Below are positions 7,297 to 14,866 of a stretch of DNA of 15,702 nt, one piece after another. The notes beneath the pieces are model-generated. The model was not told the origin of the DNA, searched no databases, and saw nothing but the letters and a program-made list of their open reading frames with translations. Positions within the stretch are counted from its first letter, which is position 1, and each line of letters begins with the position of its first letter. Where the stretch lies: positions 1-15,702 of the forward strand of contig JBJMQW010000214.1 of the NCBI GenBank assembly GCA_045802495.1, written 5' to 3'. Made by a program: the position numbers and the translations under genes. The DNA comes from AP-15 sp045802495 (GTDB lineage: Bacteria; Pseudomonadota; Alphaproteobacteria; ATCC43930; CGMCC-115725).

Positions 7297-10200
7297 CTAT
7301 AGCGTAACCGCGTTGTCGCTGACCCGCCGGCGCACCGCGCTCCCCAGCCGGTCGAAGGCAAGATAGATGACCGGCGTCGTAAACAACGTCAGAAGCTGGC
7401 TGACGATGAGCCCGCCAACAATGGTAACCCCCAGCGGATGCCGCAGTTCCGCCCCGGTTCCGGTCCCGAGCATCAACGGCAATGCGGCAAACAACGCCGC
7501 CATTGTCGTCATCAGGATTGGCCGGAAACGCAGCAAACAGGCCTGATAAATCGCCTCGCGAGGCGATTTGCCCTCGTTGCGCTCGGCATCGAGCGCAAAG
7601 TCGACCATCATGATCGCGTTCTTTTTGACGATGCCGATCAACAGGATTATGCCGATGATGGCGATGACGCTCAAATCGCTGCCGTCGATCATCAGCGCCA
7701 AGAGTGCACCGACCCCGGCGGAAGGCAATGTCGACAATATCGTGATCGGGTGGATGAAGCTCTCATAGAGCACGCCCAGTACAATATACATCGTGATAAT
7801 GGCCGCGATGATCAGCATCAGCTCGTTGCCGAGCGCGGCCTGAAATGCCAGTGCTGCGCCCTGGAACACCGTGATCATGCTGGCCGGGATGCCGATCTCC
7901 TGCTCGGCACGCTTGATCGCATCGACCGCTTCGCCGAGCGAGGCGCCAGGCGCCAGATTGAACGACACCATGGTCGACGGAAACTGACCGAGATGATCGA
8001 TCTGCAGCGGCGCCGTCTGCTCCTGCACCTGGGCTATCGCCGAAAGCGGCACCTGCCCGCCCGCCGCTGTCGACGACGGCAGGTAGATCGAGCCCAGGGA
8101 GCTCAGCGACTGCTGCATCTCCGGATCCGCTTCGAGAATGACCCGGTATTGGTTCGACTGCGTGAAAATAGTCGAGACGATGCGCTGGCCGTATGAATCG
8201 TAGAGCGCGTTGTCGACGGTCGCCGGAGTGATGCCAAAGCGCGCGGCGGTGGGACGGTCGATCAAGATGTAGGCGGACAGGCCGTTTTCCGCGAAGTTGC
8301 TGGTGACGTCCTCAAGCTGGGGAATCTGCTGTAATCGCTCCAGTAATTTCGGGACCCAGACCGCAAATTCGGCCGGGTTGGCGTCCTCGAGCACGAAATT
8401 GTATTGCGAGCGGCTGACCGTCGCATCGATCGTCAGATCCTGGACCGGCTGCATATAGAGGGCGATCCCGGCGACATCTCGCGTCTCGCGCGACAGCCGC
8501 CGGATCACATCGCTGGCGGAGGTACTGCGCTCGCGGCGCGGCTTCAGATTGATCAGAAAGCGCCCGGTGTTCGGGGTCGGGTTGGTTCCGTCGACGCCGA
8601 TGAACGAAGACAGGCTGACGACATCGGGGTCTTTGAGGATGGCGTCCGCCAGGGCCCGCTGGCGCTGCGCCATCGCGGCAAAGGAAACCGACGGCGCCGC
8701 TTCCGAGATTCCCTGGATAAGCCCGGTGTCTTGAACCGGGAAAAAGCCCTTTGGGATGACGATATAAAGAAACACCGTCAGGGCGAGGGTGCCGACTGCG
8801 ACCAACAAGGTCAGCGGCTGATGGTCGAGCACCCAGCGCAACAGGCTGCCGTAGCGGGCAATCAGCCCGTCGAACCACTCCTGGTTGCGGCGCGCCAGCG
8901 CGGACATTTCCGACCGGCGGCGGCGGCGCAGGATCTTGGCGCACATCATCGGCACCAAGGTCAACGCGACGACGGCCGAGATGATGATCGTGACCGCAAG
9001 GGTGATCGCAAACTCGCGGAACAGCCGTCCCACCACATCGGGCATGAACAGAAGCGGGATCAGCACCGCGATCAGCGATACCGTCAGCGATATGATCGTA
9101 AACCCGATCTGTTCCGATCCCTTCAACGCGGCCTGTAGCGGCGAGTCGCCGGCCTCGATATAGCGCGAGATGTTCTCGATCATGACGATGGCGTCGTCGA
9201 CGACAAAACCGGTGGCGATCGTCAACGCCATCAGCGACAGGTTATTCAGGCTGAACCCGGCGAGATACATCACCGCCAAGGTGCCGACCAGCGACAGCGG
9301 CACCGAGAGGCTGGGGATCAGCGTCGCCGACGGACTGCGCAGAAACACAAATATGACCGCGACGACAAGCACGACGGCAAGGCCGAGTTCGAACTCGACA
9401 TCAGCCACCGAGGCGCGGATCGTCGTTGTGCGGTCGGTCAGCACCTGGACATCGACGGCCGCGGGAAGCGCGGCCCTAAGCTGCGGCAGCAGCCGTTGGA
9501 TACCGTCCACCACCTCGATGACGTTGGCGCCCGGCTGGCGCTGGATATTGAGGATGACCGCTTCCTCGGTGTTCACCCAGGCGGCCAATTTGGTGTTCTG
9601 GGCTGCTTCCTTCGCCTCGGCCACATCCGAAAGCTTTACCGGCGCGCCGTTGCGATAGGCGACCACCAGGTCGCTGTAGTCGGAGGCCTTTCGTATCTGA
9701 TCATTGGCGTTGATCGTGTATGCTCGGCTCGGCCCGTCGAAATTGCCTTTGGGGATGTTGACATTGGCATTGGCGAGGGTCGTGCGCAGATCGTCGATGT
9801 TGAGACCGTAGGCGGCTAATTGGCGATTGTTCGCCTGGATGCGCACCGCCGGGCGATGTCCGCCGCTGACCGTAACGAGCCCGACTCCCGGCAGCTGAGA
9901 GATCTTCTGCGCGAGGCGGGTGTCGGCATAGTCCTCCACCTGGGTCAGCGGCATTGTCTTCGAGGTCAGCCCCAGGGTCAGGATCGGTGCGTCGGCCGGA
10001 TTGACCTTCGCATAGATCGGCGGCGCCGGCAGGTCGGACGGCAGCAGATTGCCGGCCGCGTTGATCGCCGCTTGGACCTGCTGCTCGGCCGCGTCGAGAT
10101 TGAGATCGAGGCTGAACTGCAGTGTGATCACCGACGCGCCGGCGGAGCTCGTAGAGGACATCTGGTTGAGCCCCGGCATCTGGCCGAACTGCACTTCGAG

Positions 10201-10398
10201 CGGCGCGGTTACCGACGAAACCATCACGTCGGGGCTGGCGCCCGGATAGAAGGTCTGGACCTGTATTGTCGGATAGTCGACCTCCGGCAGCGCCGAAAGC
10301 GGCAGAAACCGATACGCGAACATGCCCACCAGCATGATAGCCGCCATAAGCAGCGTCGTCGCGACCGGGCGCAGGATGAAAATTCGCGAGGGGCTCAT
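7297..10398 (-). CDS. mdtB: RND multidrug efflux permease, MdtB type
   Basis: Inner-membrane RND pump subunit of 1033 residues, the normal size for MdtB (about 1040 in E. coli). MdtB rather than MdtC identity rests on RIFILRPVATTLLM, SALPEVDYPTIQV, FGQMPGLNQMSS, DLPAPPIYAKVNPADAPI and IATGFVVDDAIVMIENISRY. Proton-relay residues D401, D402 and K926 (GIVKKNAIMM) are present. It lacks the long insertion of the two MdtC proteins: only about eight residues separate IYLP from VPLSA. The start is ATG at 10398; no clear Shine-Dalgarno precedes it and a 420-bp repeat-filled gap separates it from mdtA. In E. coli two MdtB and one MdtC make the active trimer, with proton transfer and drug binding split between them; that stoichiometry is inferred here. 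Confidence 0.95.
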   Translation of the reverse strand: MSPSRIFILRPVATTLLMAAIMLVGMFAYRFLPLSALPEVDYPTIQVQTFYPGASPDVMVSSVTAPLEVQFGQMPGLNQMSSTSSAGASVITLQFSLDLNLDAAEQQVQAAINAAGNLLPSDLPAPPIYAKVNPADAPILTLGLTSKTMPLTQVEDYADTRLAQKISQLPGVGLVTVSGGHRPAVRIQANNRQLAAYGLNIDDLRTTLANANVNIPKGNFDGPSRAYTINANDQIRKASDYSDLVVAYRNGAPVKLSDVAEAKEAAQNTKLAAWVNTEEAVILNIQRQPGANVIEVVDGIQRLLPQLRAALPAAVDVQVLTDRTTTIRASVADVEFELGLAVVLVVAVIFVFLRSPSATLIPSLSVPLSLVGTLAVMYLAGFSLNNLSLMALTIATGFVVDDAIVMIENISRYIEAGDSPLQAALKGSEQIGFTIISLTVSLIAVLIPLLFMPDVVGRLFREFAITLAVTIIISAVVALTLVPMMCAKILRRRRRSEMSALARRNQEWFDGLIARYGSLLRWVLDHQPLTLLVAVGTLALTVFLYIVIPKGFFPVQDTGLIQGISEAAPSVSFAAMAQRQRALADAILKDPDVVSLSSFIGVDGTNPTPNTGRFLINLKPRRERSTSASDVIRRLSRETRDVAGIALYMQPVQDLTIDATVSRSQYNFVLEDANPAEFAVWVPKLLERLQQIPQLEDVTSNFAENGLSAYILIDRPTAARFGITPATVDNALYDSYGQRIVSTIFTQSNQYRVILEADPEMQQSLSSLGSIYLPSSTAAGGQVPLSAIAQVQEQTAPLQIDHLGQFPSTMVSFNLAPGASLGEAVDAIKRAEQEIGIPASMITVFQGAALAFQAALGNELMLIIAAIITMYIVLGVLYESFIHPITILSTLPSAGVGALLALMIDGSDLSVIAIIGIILLIGIVKKNAIMMVDFALDAERNEGKSPREAIYQACLLRFRPILMTTMAALFAALPLMLGTGTGAELRHPLGVTIVGGLIVSQLLTLFTTPVIYLAFDRLGSAVRRRVSDNAVTL

Positions 10399-10434
10399 CG
10401 CAGACTAGAAGCAGATTTCGACCAGGTTGGCGCT

Positions 10435-10524
10435 GTCATTGCGAGGAGCTCTTGTGCGACGATGCAATCTCGACCGATCGAGCGCCCGGCGGCCCGAGAT
10501 TGCTTCGCTTTCGCTCGCAATGAC
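10435..10524. repeat. 90-bp intergenic palindromic repeat
   Basis: Outer arms GTCATTGCGAG (10435-10445) and CTCGCAATGAC (10514-10524) are perfect. Inner arms GCAATCTCG (10464-10472) and CGAGATTGC (10495-10503) are also perfect. The GTCATTGCGAGGAGC / GCTCGCAATGAC form is a very common dispersed palindrome in Rhizobiales and related genomes. In the mdt mRNA it would form one long interrupted stem. Confidence 0.8.
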
Positions 10525-10609
10525 GACTGAAGTCGATGGCGCAACCTGATCGGAATTTGCACTAGAAAGAAAGAGGGTGGTTCGTGACGGCGGATAATAT
10601 TGAATGCTT

Positions 10610-10709
10610 CCCCAGCGCAAGCTGGGGTCCACCTTTCGGCCGCAGGAGCGGCGGATAGATGGGTCCCGGCTTTCCCCACGGATCCAGTCCGTGGGCTGAA
10701 GGCCCACGG
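10610..10709. repeat. hairpin cluster with mutually exclusive stems
   Basis: CCCCAGC/GCTGGGG (10610-10616 and 10621-10627) closes a GCAA tetraloop. Further on, CCCACGGA (10675-10682) pairs with TCCGTGGG (10688-10695), and CCGTGGGC (10689-10696) pairs with GCCCACGG (10702-10709). The last two stems share bases 10689-10695 and cannot form together. The SPAQAGVHLS reading of this type of sequence is a recurrent repeat translation in proteobacterial genomes, so I call it a dispersed repeat. Confidence 0.7.
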
Positions 10710-10775
10710 GACAGCGGACGCCAACGGGTTCATGCCCTGGGGTCGGCAAGGTCGGGGGCGAACTAACAGGCATCA

Positions 10776-10805
10776 CCCTCGCCCGCCTCGCCGCGCTCGG
10801 CACCC
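10776..10805 (+). repeat. 30-bp fragment of the 119-269 repeat family
   Basis: Ungapped alignment with 209-238 gives 26 matches in 30, beginning CCCTC and ending CTCGGCACCC. It lies just beyond the mdtA stop codon, as the full element lies beyond the operon end. Confidence 0.55.
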
Positions 10806-10818
10806 CGCACCGGCAGGC

Positions 10819-12180
10819 TCACGGGGCGCTCCGGCGGTGCCCGCGACCTTGTCCTTGCTGCTGGTTCTGCGGCTGGGCCGGCGACTGACCGCTTGGAACG
10901 ACGGCCGCATCGCCGGCTGCTTGGTTGGGGGATACCGTCACCTTGCCGCCGTCGCGCAGCCGGTCGGTCCCGTCGATGACGACGCTCTCGCCGGGCTGAA
11001 GACCGGAGAGGATCGCGATCTGGTGACCGTTCGTCGGCCCGAGCTTCACCTTTTGCACCGCCACGGTGCGGTCGGGTTTGACGACATACACAAAGGTGCC
11101 GGGCGCCCCGCGCTGGATCGCCGAACTAGGCACGATGTCGGTGTCGTGCAACGTGTTGACGAGGAGCTTGATATTGACGAACTGGTTGGGGAACAGGATC
11201 TCCTGCTCGTTGTCGAATGTCGCGCGCAGTTTAACGGTGCCGGTCGTGGTATCGATCTGATTGTCAACCGTGTCCAATTTCCCCGTGGCCAGCTCGGTCG
11301 TGCCGGTACGGTCGTAAGCCGTGACCGGCAGGACCGCGCCGGCGCGCACCCGCTTCATCACCTCGGGCAACTTGTCCTCTGGCACTGTGAAAATGACCGA
11401 GATCGGCTGCAGCTGGGTGACCACGACGATGCCGTTCGGGTCGCTGGTTTGAACGTAGTTGCCGGCATCGACCTGCCGTAATCCGACCCGTCCGGTCACC
11501 GGCGAGACGATTCGGCAATAGGTCAGATTGAGCTTTTGCGCGTCAATCTGCGCCTGATCGGCCTGCACCGTCGCCTGGTATTGAGCAACGAGCGAGATCT
11601 GCGTATCGCGGGTCTGCTTGGCGATCGAATTTTGCGCGACCAGGGTGTTGTAGCGCTGCAGGTCCAGTTGGGCATTCTTCAACAGCGCCTGGTCCTTGGC
11701 CAGCTGGGCCTGGGCCTGCTCGAGCGCGACCTGGTAGGGGCGCGGATCGATCTGGGCGAGAAACTCGCCCTGGGTAACCATCTGGCCTTCTTTGAAGGCG
11801 ACCTGCGTCAAGTAGCCACTGATCTGAGTCTTGACGGTGACCATAGCCAGAGGCGTGACCGTGCCCAGCTGGTTCAGCGCGACCGGCATATCGCCCTTCT
11901 CGACCGCTGCCGCGACGACCGGCACGGGGGCCCCGGGCGGGGAGCGGCCGGCGTTCTTCGGCTGCTCTACCGTCCGGGGGAAATACCAGACCGCCGCACC
12001 AACGACTGCGATGATCAGCAAAAACCAAAGGAAGGGCCGTATCCTCGAGCGCCGCGTCGGCGTCGCGTCGATCTCAGTCGGTGGCGCCGGATGAACGACA
12101 TCGTCATCCACTCTAACGACATCGTCGTCCACTTTTAAGCGTGCCCGGGGCGGAAGGATTTCGGTGCGCTGATCGTCCAT
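10819..12180 (-). CDS. mdtA: periplasmic adaptor (membrane fusion protein) of the Mdt efflux pump
   Basis: 453-residue HlyD/AcrA-type adaptor that bridges the RND pump and an outer-membrane channel. Residues 1-47 form a charged cytoplasmic tail, and residues 49-67 (PFLWFLLIIAVVGAAVWYF) a membrane anchor in place of a lipoprotein signal. Then come a lipoyl half-motif (GTVTPLAMVTVKTQISGYL, 106-124; AFKEGQMVTQGEFLAQIDPR), a coiled coil of Gln/Ala-rich heptads (about 150-217), the second lipoyl half (YCRIVSPVTGRVGLRQVDAG), the beta-barrel (PISVIFTVPED) and a membrane-proximal domain. The tail from 425 is Pro/Gln-rich. The start is ATG at 12180 with no strong ribosome site. It is first gene of the operon; family knowledge assigns it to the MdtBC pumps behind it. 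The duplicated VDDDVV in its tail is unusual. Confidence 0.95.
   Translation of the reverse strand: MDDQRTEILPPRARLKVDDDVVRVDDDVVHPAPPTEIDATPTRRSRIRPFLWFLLIIAVVGAAVWYFPRTVEQPKNAGRSPPGAPVPVVAAAVEKGDMPVALNQLGTVTPLAMVTVKTQISGYLTQVAFKEGQMVTQGEFLAQIDPRPYQVALEQAQAQLAKDQALLKNAQLDLQRYNTLVAQNSIAKQTRDTQISLVAQYQATVQADQAQIDAQKLNLTYCRIVSPVTGRVGLRQVDAGNYVQTSDPNGIVVVTQLQPISVIFTVPEDKLPEVMKRVRAGAVLPVTAYDRTGTTELATGKLDTVDNQIDTTTGTVKLRATFDNEQEILFPNQFVNIKLLVNTLHDTDIVPSSAIQRGAPGTFVYVVKPDRTVAVQKVKLGPTNGHQIAILSGLQPGESVVIDGTDRLRDGGKVTVSPNQAAGDAAVVPSGQSPAQPQNQQQGQGRGHRRSAP
12094..12135 (-). repeat. 21-bp tandem duplication inside mdtA
   Basis: Two adjacent 21-bp units (12094-12114 and 12115-12135) match at 19 of 21 positions and encode KVDDDVV followed by RVDDDVV, residues 16-29. 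The unit is a whole number of codons, so the frame is kept. It adds a second acidic patch to the predicted cytoplasmic tail. Confidence 0.85.
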
Positions 12181-12219
12181 GGTTGTCTACGGTTGCCGCG
12201 GCCTGAAGTCGGAATTAAG

Positions 12220-12249
12220 GCGCAAGCTCTACCAGTATTTTGCTTGCGC
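12220..12249. promoter_or_regulatory. candidate operator: 8-bp inverted repeat
   Basis: GCGCAAGC (12220-12227) and GCTTGCGC (12242-12249) are perfect inverted arms with a 14-nt AT-richer spacer, 40-70 bp upstream of the mdtA start. Half-site spacing of about two helical turns suits a dimeric regulator. A short mRNA hairpin is the alternative. No regulator gene lies in the window. Confidence 0.35.
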
Positions 12250-12407
12250 GTCGTGCTTGCCCTGAACCATCGCCCCTCTACATTGCCGATAGTGGGGCGA
12301 GCATTAGCCGATTATAGGCGGCGCAGCTGACAGATATCCCGGTCGAGGAAGCCTCTTCCGTCCGGGCGCGGCATCATTTCAAATGGCCAACCCTGCGGCC
12401 TGAGCAC

Positions 12408-12414
12408 AAGGTGG
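12408..12414 (+). promoter_or_regulatory. ribosome binding site of the ThDP-enzyme gene
   Basis: AAGGTGG lies 4 bases before ATG 12419. It is a fair anti-SD match and fixes this start. Confidence 0.5.
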
Positions 12415-12418
12415 GGCG

Positions 12419-14101
12419 ATGACGACAAATCTTCTCAGCGGCGGTCAGCTGGTGGTTGCCGCGTTGCGCGCCCATCGTGTCGATATGGCGTTCAGCGTTG
12501 CCGGCGAGAGCTATCTCGAGGTGCTCGACGCCTTGTTCGATGCGCCCGAGATTCGGCTCGTAACCTGCCGGCAGGAAGGCGGCGCCGCTTTCATGGCGGA
12601 AGCTTACGGCAAGCTGACCGGCAAGCCGGGGGTGCTTCTGGTGACCCGCGGGCCGGGCGCCTGCAATGCGTCTATCGGCATCCACACGGCATTTCAAGAT
12701 TCGACACCCATGGTCGTGCTGGTCGGCCAGGTCGCGCGCCAGCAGATCGACCGTGAGGCTTTTCAGGAGGTTGATTTCCGCAAGATGTTCGCGCCGCTTG
12801 CAAAATGGGTGGCGCAGATCGACATGGCCGAGCGCGTCCCGGAGCTGGTCAACCAGGCATTCCAGGTGGCGACTTCCGGCCGTCCCGGGCCGGTAGTTCT
12901 GGCGCTGCCGGAAGACATGCTGCGCGACCGCCGCGCGGCCACGGTCGTCGGCCCGTACCGCGCCGTGCGCGCTCATCCCGGAGCCGCGGATCTCGACGAA
13001 ATGCGCCGGCTTCTGGCGGCGGCGGAGCGGCCGATGATGCTGGTCGGCGGCAGCGGCTGGACCGATCAAGCCTGCCGCGACGTCGCTCGGTTTGCCGAAA
13101 AGAACGATTTGCCGGTCTGCTGCTCGTTTCGCCGCCAGGATATCGTCGACAACCGCTCGCCGTCGTTTGTCGGAGATCTCGGCACCGGCGCCAGCCCGTC
13201 ATTGGTTGCTCGGCTCAAGGAAGCCGATCTGCTGCTCGCCGTCGGCGCGCGCATCGGCGAAATTACCTCGCAATCCTATTCCCTGATGGGAATCCCGGAC
13301 CCGGGAAAGGTGCTGATCCACGTCCACGCCGCGGCCGAGGAGCTGGGACGGGTGTTTCGCCCTATCCTGCCGATTCAATCCGGCATGCCCGAATTCGCCG
13401 CGGCCGCGGCGGCGCTGGAGCCGGTGCCGGCGCTACGCTGGTCGAGCTGGCGCGCCGCAGCGCGGACCGATTACGAGGAAGCGCTCGTCCCGAGTGCCGC
13501 CGGGGGCGTGCTGGATCTCGGCAAGCTGATGGCCTGGCTGCGCGACCATCTGCCCGACGACGCGATCGTCACCAGCGATGCCGGGAATTTCAGCGGCTGG
13601 CCGAACCGGTTTTTGCAATATCGCCGTCCCGGCCGCCAGCTCGGCCCGACCAGCGGGGCGATGGGCTATGGCGTCCCGGCGGCGGTCGCGGCCAAGCTTC
13701 TGCATCCCGAACGGCTGGTCGTCGGCTTTTGCGGCGACGGCGGCTTTATGATGACCGGACAAGAACTCGCAACCTCTATGCTCGAGGGAGTCGGACCGAT
13801 TATTTTGGTCTTTAACAACGGGATGTACGGCACGATACGAATGCATCAGGAGCGCCGCTTCCCGGGCCGGGTCATCGGGACGGAATTGAGAAACCCCGAT
13901 CTCCTCGCGCTGGCGCAGGCTTACGGAGCGTTCGGCGCCTCGGTCAGCCGCACCGAAGAGTTTGCCTCGGTCTTCGAGGAGGCCAGCAGCCGGAAAGGCG
14001 CAGCGATTATCGAGCTCAAGATCGACCCAGAGATGATCACGACGCGCACGACACTGTCCGAGATCCGCCGCCAAGCCGAGGCAAGGCGGGCGGAGCCGTA
14101 A
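12419..14101 (+). CDS. ThDP-dependent enzyme, acetolactate synthase family
   Basis: 560 residues, three-domain layout of the ThDP decarboxylase/acetolactate synthase family. The N-terminal Pyr domain carries the catalytic glutamate E53 in CRQEGGAAFMAEAYG and the GKPGVLLVTRGPGA segment. A central domain (about 190-330) includes SGWTDQACRDVA and LLLAVGARIGE. The C-terminal PP domain binds Mg-ThDP through GDGGFMMTGQEL (G439-D440-G441) closing at NN 466-467. Such enzymes decarboxylate or condense 2-oxo acids; the substrate cannot be read. It is unlikely to be the housekeeping acetolactate synthase: no small regulatory subunit (ilvH) or ilvC follows, and a methyltransferase does instead. It lies divergent from the efflux operon and 3 bp before the methyltransferase, implying co-expression of those two. 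Alternatives are a catabolic acetolactate synthase, a benzoylformate-decarboxylase-like or a sulfoacetaldehyde-type enzyme. Confidence 0.88.
   Translation: MTTNLLSGGQLVVAALRAHRVDMAFSVAGESYLEVLDALFDAPEIRLVTCRQEGGAAFMAEAYGKLTGKPGVLLVTRGPGACNASIGIHTAFQDSTPMVVLVGQVARQQIDREAFQEVDFRKMFAPLAKWVAQIDMAERVPELVNQAFQVATSGRPGPVVLALPEDMLRDRRAATVVGPYRAVRAHPGAADLDEMRRLLAAAERPMMLVGGSGWTDQACRDVARFAEKNDLPVCCSFRRQDIVDNRSPSFVGDLGTGASPSLVARLKEADLLLAVGARIGEITSQSYSLMGIPDPGKVLIHVHAAAEELGRVFRPILPIQSGMPEFAAAAAALEPVPALRWSSWRAAARTDYEEALVPSAAGGVLDLGKLMAWLRDHLPDDAIVTSDAGNFSGWPNRFLQYRRPGRQLGPTSGAMGYGVPAAVAAKLLHPERLVVGFCGDGGFMMTGQELATSMLEGVGPIILVFNNGMYGTIRMHQERRFPGRVIGTELRNPDLLALAQAYGAFGASVSRTEEFASVFEEASSRKGAAIIELKIDPEMITTRTTLSEIRRQAEARRAEP
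14092..14095 (+). promoter_or_regulatory. ribosome binding site of the methyltransferase
   Basis: GGAG lies 9 bases before ATG 14105, inside the last codons of the preceding gene, indicating translational coupling. Confidence 0.45.
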
Positions 14102-14104
14102 AGA

Positions 14105-14866
14105 ATGGCGGAGATCGCCCGGCAACACTGGTCAGCCGAACGCTATGCCGAGACCGCACATTTCGTTCCGGCTCTCGGCGCGCCGGTGCTCAAGCTGCTT
14201 GCTCCCGCGAGCGGTGAGCGCATTCTCGATCTCGGGTGCGGCGACGGGGTATTGACCGAAAAAATCGTTGCGGCCGGCGCGACCGTGGTCGCGGTGGATG
14301 CCGGCCCCGACATGGTCGCCGCGGCCCGGGCGCGCGGCCTCGACGCGCGGGTCGTCGATGGCCAAAAGCTGCCCTTCGCCGGAGAGTTCGATGCGGTGTT
14401 TTCGAATGCCGCACTGCACTGGATGCGCGATCAGGAAGCTGTACTCCGTAGCGTCCGCCGCGCCCTGAAACCGCGCGGCCGGTTCATCGCGGAAATGGGG
14501 GGTCACAACAACACCGCCGCCATCATCGTCGCGCTGAGCGCGGTGCTCGCCGATTACGGGCTGGACGCGCACCGCCTGAGCCCGTGGCACTTTCCCTCTG
14601 CCGCCGCCTACCGGCAAAAGCTCGAAGGCGCCGGGTTTGTCGTCGATGAAATGGTCACCATCCCGCGACCGACAGTATTGCCGACCGGCATTGCGGATTG
14701 GCTCGACACCTTTGCAGAAGATTTTCTCGGTGCCGTTCCCGAACGGCAACGGCCGTTGGCGCGCGACGCGGTCGTCCAATTGCTGCGGCCTGTCCTGATG
14801 GACGAGACCGGCACCTGGATTGCCGATTACGTCAGGCTGCGCTTCCGCGCCACCCGCGCCGATTAA
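14105..14866 (+). CDS. class I SAM-dependent methyltransferase
   Basis: 253 residues. The Rossmann-fold SAM site is clear: motif I ILDLGCGDG at 40-48, an acidic strand end in VVAVDAGPDM, the DGQKLPF segment, and FDAVFSNAALHWM followed by LKPRGRFIAEMGG (motifs IV-V region). This resembles the trans-aconitate methyltransferase / methyltransferase-11 group, which methylates small-molecule carboxylates among others. The C-terminal part (about 150-253) is helical with SPWHFPSAAAYRQKLEGAGF, usual for the group. Substrate is unknown. The ATG is 3 bp after the preceding stop, so the pair is an operon. Its TAA lies in a TTAA shared with the convergent rnc stop. Confidence 0.88.
   Translation: MAEIARQHWSAERYAETAHFVPALGAPVLKLLAPASGERILDLGCGDGVLTEKIVAAGATVVAVDAGPDMVAAARARGLDARVVDGQKLPFAGEFDAVFSNAALHWMRDQEAVLRSVRRALKPRGRFIAEMGGHNNTAAIIVALSAVLADYGLDAHRLSPWHFPSAAAYRQKLEGAGFVVDEMVTIPRPTVLPTGIADWLDTFAEDFLGAVPERQRPLARDAVVQLLRPVLMDETGTWIADYVRLRFRATRAD

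Larger units (their letters stand above)
10399..10818 (-). other. 420-bp repeat-filled gap inside the efflux operon
   Basis: This lies between the mdtA stop and the mdtB start on the transcribed minus strand. It contains an imperfect palindrome (10435-10524), a hairpin cluster (10610-10709) and a fragment of the leftmost repeat family (10776-10805). The open frames across it translate to repeat-type strings such as SPAQAGVHLSA and are not genes. I see no sigma-70-like promoter I would defend, so read-through from the mdtA promoter is assumed. Confidence 0.7.
12181..12418. promoter_or_regulatory. divergent intergenic region, presumed promoters for both operons
   Basis: The 238 bp separate the minus-strand efflux operon from the plus-strand ThDP-enzyme operon, so both promoters should lie here. 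I could not find a -35/-10 pair with good spacing on either strand: TTGCCG at 12283 and TATAGG at 12313 are 24 bp apart, too far for sigma-70. The inverted repeat at 12220-12249 is the best candidate control site. Confidence 0.5.

Noticed and set aside
7290..7361. N-terminal extension of the first mdtC to ATG 7361
   Set aside because: It overlaps mdtB by 65 bp and adds 24 residues absent from copy 2; GTG 7289 fits both spacing and alignment.
10600..11481. Plus-strand open frame (293 codons) spanning the gap and the end of mdtA
   Set aside because: It begins in a dispersed repeat (SPAQAGVHLSA) and continues antisense to mdtA; there is no ribosome site or domain.
12283..12318. TTGCCG and TATAGG as a sigma-70 promoter
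   Set aside because: The spacing is 24 bp, well outside the usual 16-18.
12292..12419. Two copies of GTGGGGCGA (12292-12300 and 12411-12419)
   Set aside because: Nine bases in GC-rich DNA recur easily, and the second copy includes the ribosome-site spacer.
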